Virus record (IMG/VR): IMGVR_UViG_3300033145_000417
Coordinates: 1 to 22,491 of that record
Length of the DNA stretch: 22,491 nt
Direction: 5' to 3' (one strand)
Source: a virus
A program made the translations under genes and the position numbers. Below, piece by piece: positions 1-7,900 of this stretch (positions are counted from its first letter, which is position 1; every line of letters starts with the position of its first letter). Below the pieces are notes generated by a model. That model was not told the DNA's origin. It did not search any database and worked only from the letters and a program-made list of their open reading frames with translations.

Positions 1-54
1 CCTTCGCGCAAGATTTTTTCCCAAAATGAAAACTTTTCAAAGGGGGTGGTGGCT

Positions 55-612
55 ATGCCCGGCAGACCGCCAAAACCTGTTTCCGTTTTAAAATTCGAAA
101 AAAAGAGCCACCGCACCAAGGCTGAACTCGAAGCTCGGGAAAAAGCAGAACAACAGCTCTTGACCGGTGTCAAAATGAAGGCTTGGCCGGAGGTCAGGCA
201 AAACAAACTTGCCAACAAGGAGTTTAACCGGGTTAAAAAACTGCTGGAGAAAATCGGACACAACGACGCTCTGCATGAGGCCATCATCAACCGCTACTGT
301 ATTCTTATAGCTGAGTGTAAGCAGGCTGAACAGACCATTAATGAACTAAGGGATGACCTGATAGAGCTGGCCAAAATGCAAAAAGAGGGTGAAATAGATT
401 TTGTTCAATACCTTGATGAAAGGGGCAAGCTTCAAGACCGCATCATCGCCTGGGACAAGAAGCTGATGGACAAGCGTAAGATGCTTCTTCAAATTGAGAA
501 GGAATCTGTAATGACTATTCTTGGCGCTCTTCGGGCCATTCCGAAGAAGCCGGAGGAAAAGAAAAAAAGCCCCATGGCCGAGTACCTGCGGAGGCAGCGG
601 AAAGGCTCGTGA
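55..612 (+). CDS. Terminase small subunit (P27-like)
   Basis: This is probably the DNA-recognition subunit of the packaging motor, which binds phage DNA and hands it to the large subunit encoded next. The 185-aa product begins MPGRPPKPVSVLK, the basic Gly/Pro-rich opening typical of P27-family small terminases. It continues as a highly charged, mostly helical protein with likely coiled coil around residues 80-150 and a Lys-rich tail. I chose ATG 55 because the purine-rich Shine-Dalgarno stretch AGGGGGTGG (41-49) lies just upstream; in-frame GTG codons at 46 and 49 fall inside that stretch. The gene directly precedes the large terminase, the usual order. Assignment rests on the N-terminal motif, size and position; no catalytic motif is expected. 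Confidence 0.8.
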   Translation: MPGRPPKPVSVLKFEKKSHRTKAELEAREKAEQQLLTGVKMKAWPEVRQNKLANKEFNRVKKLLEKIGHNDALHEAIINRYCILIAECKQAEQTINELRDDLIELAKMQKEGEIDFVQYLDERGKLQDRIIAWDKKLMDKRKMLLQIEKESVMTILGALRAIPKKPEEKKKSPMAEYLRRQRKGS

Positions 613-618
613 TAAAAC

Positions 619-2166
619 ATGCACAACAAGCAACGGGCTCTTGCCGTAATTGAATTTATTCAGCTATTGCACCACACAGGCGACTTTTACGGTCAGCCTT
701 TTTTATTGCTTGACTGGCAGTATGAGGTCATTTGGGATGTTTACGGAACCGTTAATGAAAAGGGATACCGGCAATATCAATATGCATACCTGGAAATACC
801 CAAGAAAAACGGCAAGACTGAGTTAACAGCTGGCCTTGCTTTATATCATTTATACAACGATCCACCGAGCGGTCAGATATATTGCTGTGCAGCGGAAAAA
901 GAACAGGCAGCCTTGGTTTACAGGGCCGCAAAGGAAATGATTGAACAGGACGAGGCCCTACAGGAACTGGTTAAGGTTATTGACAGTAAAAAGGAAATCC
1001 ATAACCGGGAAACCGGTACATTTATTAAGGTTTTATCAGCGGAAGCGTATAGCAAACACGGCTTGAACCCAACGGTTGTAATATTCGACGAGCTTCACGC
1101 CCAGCCTAACCGTGACCTGTGGGATGTTATGACCTTCGGCGCCGGTGCCGCCCGCAAAGAGCCGATTTGGTGGGTAATTACGACTGCCGGCGATGACCCG
1201 GACCGGCACTCCATCGGGTGGGAGGTTCACGAATACGCCCGGAAGCTGATTGACGGGGAAATAGACGACCCCATTTGGTATGCTAAAATATACGCCGCCG
1301 ATGAGGATGACGACATATTTGATGAGGCCATTTGGTACAAAGCTAACCCCAGCCTGGGCCACACTATTGACATTGAAAAGGTCCGGCAGGAGGCTATCGG
1401 GGCTCGCAACGATGAGGGCAAGGAAAAGCTTTTCCGCTGGCTCCGGTTAAACCAATGGGTTGCGGTCAAGTCTGTTGGTTGGCTGCCACTGACCCTGTGG
1501 GATGCGACGGTGGGCGACTGGAACCCCGCCGACCTAGTAGGTAAAAAGTGTTATATAGGCCTGGACTTGTCCAGCACCATCGATCTGACGGCGGCGGCTT
1601 TGCTTTTTCCACCCCAGGGTAAACAAAAAAACTGGCGGGCCATCTTTGAGGCATGGATTCCCGAGGAAAAAATGAAAGAGCGCATAAACCGGGATCATGT
1701 GCCTTATGACCGCTGGGTAAAAAACAAATACCTTTACGCTACCCCAGGTAATGCTGTTGACTATGACTTTGTAGAGGCCAGGATTAAGGCCATGGCGCAG
1801 CAGTATGATGTCCAGTACCTGTGTACTGACCCATGGAACAGCCGAATGTTAACCCAACGACTGGCTAAAGCGGACATTGAGCCCGTTGAAGTGCCGCAAA
1901 CAATTGCCGGTATGTCCCCGGGCATGAAAGAGCTTGAACGCTTGATGCGTATCGGCCAGTTGACTCACGAAAAAAACCCGGTTGCCCGCTGGTGTTTTGG
2001 CAATATCGTGGTGGCTGTGGATGGCAATGAGAATATGAAACCCATGAAAAACAAATCAAAGGGCCGGATTGACGTCTTTGTGGCTCTGATTAACGCAATG
2101 AATATCGCTATAAGGTTTGAGGATAAAACGAGTGTATATGAGGAGAGGGGGCTGCGTAGATTGTGA
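619..2166 (+). CDS. terL: Terminase large subunit
   Basis: This is the ATPase/nuclease that drives DNA into the prohead and cuts it. Visible motifs are a Walker A-like PKKNGKTE (residues 61-68), Walker B VVIFDELH (153-160, with D157 and E158) and the coupling motif ITTAG (187-191). The C-terminal RNase H-like nuclease has Asp316 in GLDLSSTIDLTA, Asp404 in CTDPW and Asp485 in KGRIDVF as the likely metal-binding acids. At 515 aa it is full length for the family. The start lies 6 nt after the small-subunit stop and has only a weak Shine-Dalgarno match (GAAAGG about 13 nt upstream), so it is probably translationally coupled. The 3' end overlaps the portal gene by 4 nt. Confidence 0.96.
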   Translation: MHNKQRALAVIEFIQLLHHTGDFYGQPFLLLDWQYEVIWDVYGTVNEKGYRQYQYAYLEIPKKNGKTELTAGLALYHLYNDPPSGQIYCCAAEKEQAALVYRAAKEMIEQDEALQELVKVIDSKKEIHNRETGTFIKVLSAEAYSKHGLNPTVVIFDELHAQPNRDLWDVMTFGAGAARKEPIWWVITTAGDDPDRHSIGWEVHEYARKLIDGEIDDPIWYAKIYAADEDDDIFDEAIWYKANPSLGHTIDIEKVRQEAIGARNDEGKEKLFRWLRLNQWVAVKSVGWLPLTLWDATVGDWNPADLVGKKCYIGLDLSSTIDLTAAALLFPPQGKQKNWRAIFEAWIPEEKMKERINRDHVPYDRWVKNKYLYATPGNAVDYDFVEARIKAMAQQYDVQYLCTDPWNSRMLTQRLAKADIEPVEVPQTIAGMSPGMKELERLMRIGQLTHEKNPVARWCFGNIVVAVDGNENMKPMKNKSKGRIDVFVALINAMNIAIRFEDKTSVYEERGLRRL

Positions 2167-3452
2167 GTACAGACCAGAAACGAATCAGGACACCTACCAT
2201 TCGCCAGAGGCTGGCGGCGGCCTGGGCGGCCATCCGCGGGCAGGCGTACAGCATGGACGATTTTAATCGCGACGTCAGGCGCTGGCTGAGTGGCGGACCA
2301 ACCCATGCCGGTGTGAATGTAAACGAAGACCGTGCCCTGCGCTACGTGACCGTATACTCCTGCGTCCGGGTCCTGGCCGAGACACTGGGAAGCCTGCCCC
2401 TTTTCGTTTACCGGGAACGTGCCGATGGCGGGAGGGAAAAGGCTAAAGACCACCCGTTATTTTGGCTGCTACATGACGAGCCAAATGACGAAATGGATAG
2501 CCTAGCTCTTCGGGAAACAATAACCAGTCAAACGGCGCTGTCCGGCAACGGGTACGCGGTTTTAACTTTAAACCGCCGCGGTGAGGTAATGGAAATTTAC
2601 CCGTGGGAATGGGACCAGATACGCCCGGACCGTGACCCGGAGACGCGCAAAGTATTTTACTGGATCAGGGACCGGGGCAAGGAAGAAAAACTACCGGCTG
2701 ACCGGGTATTGCATGTACACCTTTGGGGGCCTAGTGGTCTTTACGGTTACTCTCCCATTAGGATGGCCCGTGAAGCGGTGGGGCTGGGGCTAGCAGCTAC
2801 TGAGTTTGCGGCCCGGTTTTACGGCCAGGGCATGAATGTTGGCGGTGTTTTAGAGCACCCCAATGCGTTAGGCGATAAGGCTTATGAACGCCTGAAAGAA
2901 TCTATCAATAAAGAATGGGCGGGGCTGGCCAACTCCTGGCGACCAATAATCCTGGAAGAAGGGATGAAATACAACCGCATCCCAATGCCGCTAAAGGATG
3001 CCCAGTTCATTGAACAGCAAAAGTTTACCCGGGATGAGATTTGCGCGCTGTTCAGGGTGCCCCCGCACCTGGTGGCCAACTTGGAACGTTCAACACACAA
3101 CAACATCGAACACCAATCCCTGGAGTTCGTAATGTATACGATGCTTCCGTGGATTACCCGGTGGGAACAGGCGATAAACCGGCGGTTATTTACCCGCCGG
3201 GAACGGGAGCGGGGCTACTACTGCAAGTTTAACCTGTCCGGGTTGCTCCGCGGTGATTCAAAGAGCCGTGCTGAAGCGCTACACATCATGCGTCAGGACG
3301 GCGTTATTAATGCGGACGAGTGGCGCGAGCTGGAAGAGATGAACCCGCAAGAGGGAGGCGTTGGGAAATTGTATTTGATTAACGGCAATATGGTGCCGAT
3401 TGGCCCCGATGGCCGGCCGCAAAAACCAGATGAAGGAGGTGGTAAGAGTTGA
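2163..3452 (+). CDS. Portal protein, HK97 family
   Basis: This forms the ring at the capsid vertex through which DNA passes and to which the tail joins. The 429-aa product has family hallmarks: an early YVTVYSCVRVLAETLGSLPLFVY segment (61-83), the YGYSPIRMAREA region near 198, and FTRDEICALFRVPPHLV followed by THNNIEHQSLEFV near 288-320. The C-terminal tail is Gly/Lys-rich. It starts at GTG 2163, overlapping the terminase stop by 4 nt, with an AGGAGAGGGG site at 2141-2150. It lies between terminase and prohead protease, the standard head order. I see no truncation. Confidence 0.95.
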   Translation: MSTDQKRIRTPTIRQRLAAAWAAIRGQAYSMDDFNRDVRRWLSGGPTHAGVNVNEDRALRYVTVYSCVRVLAETLGSLPLFVYRERADGGREKAKDHPLFWLLHDEPNDEMDSLALRETITSQTALSGNGYAVLTLNRRGEVMEIYPWEWDQIRPDRDPETRKVFYWIRDRGKEEKLPADRVLHVHLWGPSGLYGYSPIRMAREAVGLGLAATEFAARFYGQGMNVGGVLEHPNALGDKAYERLKESINKEWAGLANSWRPIILEEGMKYNRIPMPLKDAQFIEQQKFTRDEICALFRVPPHLVANLERSTHNNIEHQSLEFVMYTMLPWITRWEQAINRRLFTRRERERGYYCKFNLSGLLRGDSKSRAEALHIMRQDGVINADEWRELEEMNPQEGGVGKLYLINGNMVPIGPDGRPQKPDEGGGKS

Positions 3453-4348
3453 AGAAAAACAAAAAGTTCTGGCAGTTTCGGGCGGCAGATGATGATTCCA
3501 ATGTAGGTGAACTACTTATATATGGGATTATCGGCGACTGGTTGTGGGACGATGTTTCTCCCAAGCAGTTCAAAGAAGACCTTGATGCCCTGAGCGATGT
3601 GGAAGAGATCAGGGTTTTTATTAACTCTGATGGCGGGGATGTGTTTGCTGGTCAGGCTATTTACTCGATGCTGAAACGTCATAAAGCCAAGATCAGCGTA
3701 TATATTGACGGATTGGCCGCGAGCATTGCTTCTGTAATCGCCATGGCCGGGGACGTTGTTTACATGCCTAAAAACGCCATGATGATGGTTCATAATCCCT
3801 GGACCATTGCCAGGGGTGATGCCAACGAGTTCAGGGAATTGGCCGAGGTCCTGGACAAAGTGCGTGATAGCCTTATCGTAGTGTATCAGGATAAGACAGG
3901 CCTTGAACGCGAGGAAATTATTGAACTGCTGGACGCCGAAACCTGGATGACCGCCGAGGAAGCGGTTGAGAAAGGTTTCGCAGATGAGATAGAAGAGACC
4001 AAACAGGTTGTCGCGCTGTTTGACAAAAGCAATAACAAGCTTATTGTAAACGGCCAGGAATTTGATCTTAGCCGGTTCCAGAATCTGCCACAGTTGGACC
4101 ATATTCCGGAGGCAAAAGCCAAAGGAAAAGGTCGAGAGCAAAACGAGTCTATTGTTGAATTAATAGACAGCATGAAAGCCCACGATCAAGTCCTTAAAGA
4201 AGTTTGCAACAGTTTAAATGACATTTTAAAACAGTTAAATACTCAAAATGAGAGCAACAAAAAAGAATCCCTTGTATCCCAGCGGCAACCGCCGCTGGAT
4301 TTTTATGAAAAGCGCTTGCAGGTCAATGAAAGGGTTTTTAAATATTAA
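3449..4348 (+). CDS. ClpP-like prohead maturation protease
   Basis: This serine protease processes the prohead, probably removing the N-terminal delta domain of the capsid protein encoded next. Residues about 20-185 form a ClpP/S14 fold. The catalytic Ser is Ser92 in GLAASIAS and the His is His115 in MMVHNPW. The acid position in ETWMTAEEAVEKGFADE (from 164) is Glu164 where ClpP usually has Asp, as I recall for other phage members. Residues 195-299 form a charged, helical, partly coiled-coil extension absent from ClpP that could act as scaffold; that role is inferred. It begins at TTG 3449, 4 nt inside the portal gene, with a strong AAGGAGGTGG site at 3434-3442. A terminator-like hairpin lies within its last codons. 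Confidence 0.92.
   Translation: MKKNKKFWQFRAADDDSNVGELLIYGIIGDWLWDDVSPKQFKEDLDALSDVEEIRVFINSDGGDVFAGQAIYSMLKRHKAKISVYIDGLAASIASVIAMAGDVVYMPKNAMMMVHNPWTIARGDANEFRELAEVLDKVRDSLIVVYQDKTGLEREEIIELLDAETWMTAEEAVEKGFADEIEETKQVVALFDKSNNKLIVNGQEFDLSRFQNLPQLDHIPEAKAKGKGREQNESIVELIDSMKAHDQVLKEVCNSLNDILKQLNTQNESNKKESLVSQRQPPLDFYEKRLQVNERVFKY
4279..4304 (+). terminator. Intragenic terminator-like hairpin upstream of capsid gene
   Basis: A perfect 8-bp GC-rich stem, CCAGCGGC (4279-4286) and GCCGCTGG (4291-4298), closes an AACC loop and is followed by A and five Ts (4300-4304). It has the form of a rho-independent terminator but lies inside the last 25 codons of the prohead protease, 58 nt before the capsid start. 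It might attenuate read-through, or act as a processing or stability element at the 5' side of the capsid mRNA. The stem and T-run are seen directly; the function is inferred. Confidence 0.5.
4316..4344 (+). promoter_or_regulatory. Weak candidate promoter before major capsid gene
   Basis: TTGCAG (4316-4321) is followed after 17 nt by TAAATA (4339-4344), a partial sigma-A match. Transcription would start near 4351, which leaves only part of the AAAGGAG site (4347-4353) in the transcript. That makes the promoter doubtful, and chance similarity in AT-rich sequence is quite possible. It is listed because it lies between a terminator-like hairpin and the most highly expressed gene of the phage. 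Confidence 0.22.
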
Positions 4349-4362
4349 AAGGAGTGAGGCAA

Positions 4363-5727
4363 ATGGATCTGAAGGCATTGCTTGAAGAGCGTGCTAAGCT
4401 AATCAAAAATCAGCGTGAATTAATCGACAAAGCCAAAGAAGAAAATCGTAACCTGACGGAAGCGGAAGCCAAAAGCTTTGACGACCTGGAAGAACAGATC
4501 AAGGCGCTGGATGAAAAAATCGAAGCTATTAAAGCTCAAGAAGAGCGCGAGCGGAAAGTTGCCGAGCGTGAAAAAACTTTGAAGGATGCTGCGCATAAAA
4601 TGTATCGCCCTAACGGCGTGGTTCCCGGTGACCCTTCGCAAAACAACAGGGAGCTAGACGACGGTGGATTTAAAAACATCGGTGAGTTTATTGACGCCGT
4701 ACGTTTTGGGGACCGTGCCGGCCGACTGAAGGATGTTAAGGTGGATGAAAACGGGGCTTACGAGGTACCCGATGCTTTCAAGGCAATCCTGTTGCCCCGT
4801 CTCCGCAACGAGTGGACCATGGGCACTGGCAGCGAGGGTGGCTTCGCTGTACCGGAGCAGTTCCGGCAGGAAATATTGATGCTCCGGCCTGAAGCAGCTA
4901 TTATTCGCCCGCGGGCAACCGTTATCCCGGCCGGTGACCCGCCTGATTCCAAGATTACCATTCCGGCGTTTCACCAGGGCGCTAATGGTATCTGGGGCGG
5001 CGTAGAAGTAAAGTGGACGGAAGAAGGCGGAGAGATTGGTGAAACAGATGGATCCTTAGAGGATGTCTCCATGGAGCCTCACGAGGTATCCGCTTTAACT
5101 GTGGTAACTGATAAGCTTCTGCGTAACTGGGAAGCTGCTAACGCTTTCCTAACCTTCCTGCTGCGTGGGGCCATGATGGCCGCAGAGGACCTAGTGTTCA
5201 TCAAGGGCAATGGCGTTGGTAAGCCGATTGGTGTAATCAATGGAGACGGCGCCATTGCTGTCAACCGTGATACTGCAAACACAATTAAGTATATCGACAT
5301 TGCGAACATGCTGGCCAAGCTCCCGCCTGAAAGCCAGAGCAACGCCATGTGGATAGCTAATCAGAGCGCAATGCCGCAGCTTATGACGTTGCAGGACGCC
5401 GCCGGCAATTACATCTTTATCCGTGGCGATGCTACCCGCGGTATCCCTGACACGCTGGCCGGTATCCCGATTCGTTTTACCGGCAAAACCTATCCGCTGG
5501 GCAGTAAAGGCGACTTGGTCTTGGTTGATCTGCAGTACTACCTAATCAAGGACGGCAGCGGCCCGTTTATTCGTGCCAGTGAGCATGTATACTTCAAGCA
5601 AAACAAAACCGTTATTAAGGCTTTCTGGAACGTGGACGGCAAGGGCTGGGTCAATGAGCCGCTTACGCTTGAGGACGGTTCTACCCAGGTTAGCCCGTAC
5701 GTTGTGCTTGACGTTCCTGCTGCGTAA
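4363..5727 (+). CDS. Major capsid protein, HK97 fold
   Basis: This is the structural shell protein. Residues 1-80 are highly charged and heptad-like (LLEERAKLIKNQRELIDKAKEE at the start), matching the scaffolding delta domain that the upstream protease normally removes. The HK97 core follows from about 110, with the typical stretches EGGFAVPEQFRQEIL (158-172), the central VVTDKLLRN (247-255), LVFIKGNGVGKPIGVIN (277-293) and the C-terminal YFKQNKTVIKAFWNVDG (410-426). I chose ATG 4363 because AAAGGAGTG sits 7-15 nt upstream; the in-frame GTG at 4354 overlaps that site. The 454-aa length fits a capsid protein with a delta domain. Hairpins lie on both sides (4279-4304 and 5747-5771), which may set its expression. 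Confidence 0.95.
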   Translation: MDLKALLEERAKLIKNQRELIDKAKEENRNLTEAEAKSFDDLEEQIKALDEKIEAIKAQEERERKVAEREKTLKDAAHKMYRPNGVVPGDPSQNNRELDDGGFKNIGEFIDAVRFGDRAGRLKDVKVDENGAYEVPDAFKAILLPRLRNEWTMGTGSEGGFAVPEQFRQEILMLRPEAAIIRPRATVIPAGDPPDSKITIPAFHQGANGIWGGVEVKWTEEGGEIGETDGSLEDVSMEPHEVSALTVVTDKLLRNWEAANAFLTFLLRGAMMAAEDLVFIKGNGVGKPIGVINGDGAIAVNRDTANTIKYIDIANMLAKLPPESQSNAMWIANQSAMPQLMTLQDAAGNYIFIRGDATRGIPDTLAGIPIRFTGKTYPLGSKGDLVLVDLQYYLIKDGSGPFIRASEHVYFKQNKTVIKAFWNVDGKGWVNEPLTLEDGSTQVSPYVVLDVPAA

Positions 5728-5746
5728 TGAAGTTAATTGAATAACT

Positions 5747-5771
5747 GAAGGGAGGATAATCCCCTCCCTTC
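5747..5771 (+). other. Intercistronic hairpin after major capsid gene
   Basis: A perfect 9-bp stem, GAAGGGAGG (5747-5755) and CCTCCCTTC (5763-5771), has a 7-nt loop and begins 20 nt after the capsid stop. No T-run follows (the next bases are AAATTAAAAA), so it is a poor intrinsic terminator. It is better read as an RNA stability or processing element, or a partial attenuator, between the capsid gene and its less abundant downstream partners. The structure is seen; the role is inferred. Confidence 0.6.
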
Positions 5772-5793
5772 AAATTAAAAAGGAGAGATCGAC

Positions 5794-6201
5794 ATGCCTA
5801 TGAAGATAACCGAGCGTGTGCAAATTAAAGAAGCAGTAACTCCGCAGGATATTGCGACAGCTGACGTGACCAGCGCCTACTACGACATGAAAGGCAAGGG
5901 GCGTGTGGTGGCTGTGCTGACTACATCCACCATAGCTGAAGGCAAAAAAGCCACCGTGCAGCTGATGCAGGCCAAGGATGACCAGGGCACCGATGCCAAA
6001 GCTCTCGGTACTGCCGTGGAAGTAGTTGCCGGTACCGGTGGAGGGAAATTGCTGGTGACCGCCGAGGCTACAGCCGCGGAGATGGACCACGCCAACAGCT
6101 ACAGCTACGTGGGGGTGAAGGTCGGCACCGACGACCCCAATGCTACGCCTCCGGAAGGCGCGGCCATTTTGATTCTCGGCGACCTTTCCTTCCGTGGTTA
6201 A
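5794..6201 (+). CDS. Putative head accessory/decoration protein
   Basis: I do not recognise a named family. The 135-aa product is rich in Ala, Thr, Val and Gly with alternating hydrophobic residues, which suggests a beta-sandwich. A repeated style of strand and loop (VVAVLTTSTIAEGKKATVQLMQAKDDQGTDAK, about 38-69, then YSYVGVKVG near 103-111) resembles small capsid-associated proteins seen just after major capsid genes. It has no membrane segment or enzyme motif. The start ATG 5794 follows AAAAGGAGAG (5777-5786). Its place between capsid and head-tail connector genes suggests a head decoration or auxiliary role, but that is inferred from position and composition only. Confidence 0.5.
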   Translation: MPMKITERVQIKEAVTPQDIATADVTSAYYDMKGKGRVVAVLTTSTIAEGKKATVQLMQAKDDQGTDAKALGTAVEVVAGTGGGKLLVTAEATAAEMDHANSYSYVGVKVGTDDPNATPPEGAAILILGDLSFRG

Positions 6202-6213
6202 GGGGGAATTGCT

Positions 6214-6513
6214 TTGGCTAAGTATAAAGTAATCAATGAGTTTGTGGACACTGAGGCCAAGGGCCGCCGCCGGCGGCCCGGAGAGCTCGTCGAGCTCACC
6301 GACAAGCGAGCTCAGAGGTTGTCCGAGAAGAGCCTTATCGACCCGACTCCTGTAACGGAACCGAAGCCCACAAAACCCGATCTGGAACCAAAACCCAATC
6401 CGAAGCCGGAACCGGGGCAAGAACCAGGGCCTAGTCCGGGGCCGGAAACGGGGGATAAGGTTAAGGGCAAAGAAAAGGCACTGGAGGCGGAACGAGCACT
6501 AGGCGGTGAATAA
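6214..6513 (+). CDS. Small phage protein with Pro-rich tail
   Basis: This 99-aa protein has two parts. Residues 1-42 (KYKVINEFVDTEAKGRRRRPGE and ELTDKRAQRLSEKSLIDP) form a compact basic segment found in short proteins of phage head-tail regions. Residues 45-80 are a low-complexity tail of Pro-Glu, Pro-Lys and Pro-Gly repeats, probably extended and exposed. I know no enzymatic role. The start is TTG 6214, 12 nt after the previous stop, with AGGGGGAA (6201-6208) as ribosome site. Two GC-rich palindromes lie in its first third (6261-6297). It could be a capsid or connector accessory protein whose tail reaches the particle surface; this is a guess. Confidence 0.55.
   Translation: MAKYKVINEFVDTEAKGRRRRPGELVELTDKRAQRLSEKSLIDPTPVTEPKPTKPDLEPKPNPKPEPGQEPGPSPGPETGDKVKGKEKALEAERALGGE
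6261..6297 (+). repeat. Two adjacent palindromes in 5' coding region
   Basis: The first has arms GGGCCGCC (6261-6268) and GGCGGCCC (6272-6279), perfect over 8 bp with a 3-nt centre. The second, four bases later, has arms GAGCTCG (6283-6289) and CGAGCTC (6291-6297), perfect over 7 bp around one base. They encode the RRRRPGELVEL stretch, so they may reflect codon choice, but they could also slow translation or serve as protein-binding sites. Confidence 0.5.
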
Positions 6514-6516
6514 CAA

Positions 6517-7116
6517 ATGGCACTAAAGCTTATTACTCCCCCGGCCGTTGAACCGGTTACTCTTGATGAAGCGAAAGAACATTTACGGGTGGATGGTACC
6601 AATGAGGATAATTTAATTGCTGCGCTTATTGCTGCTGCCCGGCGCTGGTGCGAACAATTCCAGCGCCGGGCTTACATTACCCAGATTTGGGAGTTGTGGC
6701 TGAATGAATGGCCATGCGATACAGCCGGTTATTCCAAGGGCTATATTACCGTCCCGCGTCCGCCTTTGCAGGACGTTACCAGCATCAAGTATTATGGCAC
6801 AGACAATGTTGAATATACATTTGATTCCGGTAATTATTTTGTTGACACCAAATCGGAGCCTGGGCGGGTGGTACTTGGTTATAATAAAAGCTGGCCTTCC
6901 GCGACGCTTCGCCCCGCGAATGGGGTAGTGGTTATTTTTACTGCCGGGTACGGCGATACTGCAGATAAAGTGCCCGGGGAGGTAAAGCACGCAATAAAGC
7001 TGCTCATTGGTCATTGGTACGAAAATCGGGAAGCAGTTATTGTGGGGTCTATTTCCAGGGGAATTGAACTTGCAGTTAATAGCTTGCTTTGGCCGGACAG
7101 GGTGGTGCTGGCGTGA
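6517..7116 (+). CDS. Head-tail connector, gp6-like
   Basis: This protein sits under the portal and adapts the head to the tail. The N-terminus (LKLITPPAVEPVTLDEAKEHL, then NLIAALIAAARRWCEQFQRRAY) is the conserved start of the gp6-like connector family, in which a first helix begins with the T-L-D-E-A-K-E-H-L pattern. The middle (VPRPPLQDVTSIKYYGTD) and the C-terminal VKHAIKLLIGHWYENREA stretch also fit. At 199 aa it is normal for the long form of the family. The ATG at 6517 is 3 nt after the previous stop. Its TGA overlaps the next ATG by 1 nt. A perfect 12-bp inverted repeat lies in the region encoding residues 41-52 (6637-6671). Confidence 0.88.
   Translation: MALKLITPPAVEPVTLDEAKEHLRVDGTNEDNLIAALIAAARRWCEQFQRRAYITQIWELWLNEWPCDTAGYSKGYITVPRPPLQDVTSIKYYGTDNVEYTFDSGNYFVDTKSEPGRVVLGYNKSWPSATLRPANGVVVIFTAGYGDTADKVPGEVKHAIKLLIGHWYENREAVIVGSISRGIELAVNSLLWPDRVVLA
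6637..6671 (+). repeat. 12-bp perfect inverted repeat inside connector gene
   Basis: The arms GCCCGGCGCTGG (6637-6648) and CCAGCGCCGGGC (6660-6671) are exact reverse complements separated by 11 nt. The arms code for two Arg-containing stretches (ARRW and QRRA). The RNA hairpin would be very stable for a coding region. There is no T-run after it, so it is not a terminator. Confidence 0.6.
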
Positions 7117-7442
7117 TGAGGGCGGGAAATCTGCGCCACCGGGTAATTATTCAGCACCTTGTAGAAACTCTTGACGAATACAAGACACCAACTATTACGT
7201 GGCAGGACTATGCTACGGTGTGGGCGTCAGTGGAGCCAATTCGCGGCCGGGAATATATAGAGTTGCAAAATACTAATTCTGAATTGACGGTTCGGATCCG
7301 CATTCGCTACTTGCCCGGGGTAACAAATGATATGCGCGTCCTCTACGGTTCCCGTGTGTTTAATATTCAATCGGTTATTGACATTAACGAACGTCACAGG
7401 GAAATGGAGCTTATGTGCATCGAAAATACGGGTGATTCTTAA
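7116..7442 (+). CDS. Head-tail adaptor (SPP1 gp16-like joining protein)
   Basis: This small head-completion protein connects the gp6-like ring to the tail. The product of 108 aa begins MRAGNLRHRVIIQHL and continues with WQDYATVWASVEPIRGREYIEL and IRYLPGVTNDMRVLYGSRVFNI, the pattern of the phage head-tail joining family (short beta-barrel proteins of 100-120 aa). I chose ATG 7116, which overlaps the previous TGA (GTGATGA context). Longer in-frame starts at 7089 and 7113 would extend it with a Gly-rich stretch out of character for the family. The next gene overlaps by 1 nt. Confident on family, less on exact start. Confidence 0.88.
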   Translation: MRAGNLRHRVIIQHLVETLDEYKTPTITWQDYATVWASVEPIRGREYIELQNTNSELTVRIRIRYLPGVTNDMRVLYGSRVFNIQSVIDINERHREMELMCIENTGDS

Positions 7443-7900
7443 TGGAAATTACACTGGAACAATTCCAAAGACAACTGCAAAAAGCTCAGGCTCAGGCAAG
7501 TGAAAAACACCAGGAATTGTTAAAGCAGGCAGGCGAATTGCTTCTGGATAACGCGGCCGAACAAACACCAGAAGATGAGGGTAGATTAAATTCGTCGTAT
7601 AAACGCATCCCCTGGGAAGGTAAACAGGAATGGGTATTAGAGGTAATAAACGATGAAGTAAAAGCGGGTACTAATGTATTTTATGCCCGTATGGTTGAAG
7701 AGGGCCACGAGCTGGTCAGGGTTAAGCGAAGGGTGCGCCGCGGCCGGCGGGTCTACCGCGTCAAAGAGCAGCTGGGTTTTGTGCCTGGTAAACATTACTT
7801 CCGTAAAGCTTTTGAGCAGACAGAAAATGAGTTACCGGAGCTGGTGGAAGATTTTTTCCGCGAGCTAGGCAAGGAGATGGGGTTAGATGTTAAGGGATAG
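7442..7900 (+). CDS. HK97 gp10-like tail completion protein
   Basis: This is a probable head-tail junction protein. The 152-aa product has an N-terminal charged helix (residues 3-38), then AEQTPEDEGRLNSSYKRIP, then FYARMVEEGHELVR and a C-terminal PGKHYFRKAFEQTENELPEL. The TPxDxGxLxxS, Y-A-x-x-V-E-x-G and F-x-x-A-F elements are the signature of the gp10 family. A strongly basic patch (VKRRVRRGRRVYRVK, about 94-108) stands out and may contact DNA or an acidic partner. It starts at ATG 7442, overlapping the previous TAA by one base, and its 3' end overlaps the next gene by 14 nt. Confidence 0.87.
   Translation: MEITLEQFQRQLQKAQAQASEKHQELLKQAGELLLDNAAEQTPEDEGRLNSSYKRIPWEGKQEWVLEVINDEVKAGTNVFYARMVEEGHELVRVKRRVRRGRRVYRVKEQLGFVPGKHYFRKAFEQTENELPELVEDFFRELGKEMGLDVKG

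Noticed and set aside
3179-3200. 7-bp inverted repeat in the portal gene (CCGGCGG and CCGCCGG)
   Set aside because: It is short, GC-rich and inside coding sequence with no T-run; such arms are common here by codon use.
3512-4141. Long minus-strand open frame opposite the prohead protease
   Set aside because: It is the shadow of a clear ClpP-like gene, has no ribosome site or recognisable protein pattern, and the whole window is otherwise + strand.
5770-6420. Minus-strand open frame of 216 codons across the capsid accessory genes
   Set aside because: The + strand genes have good ribosome sites and coding patterns; the reverse frame has low-complexity composition from the Pro-rich repeats and no start context.
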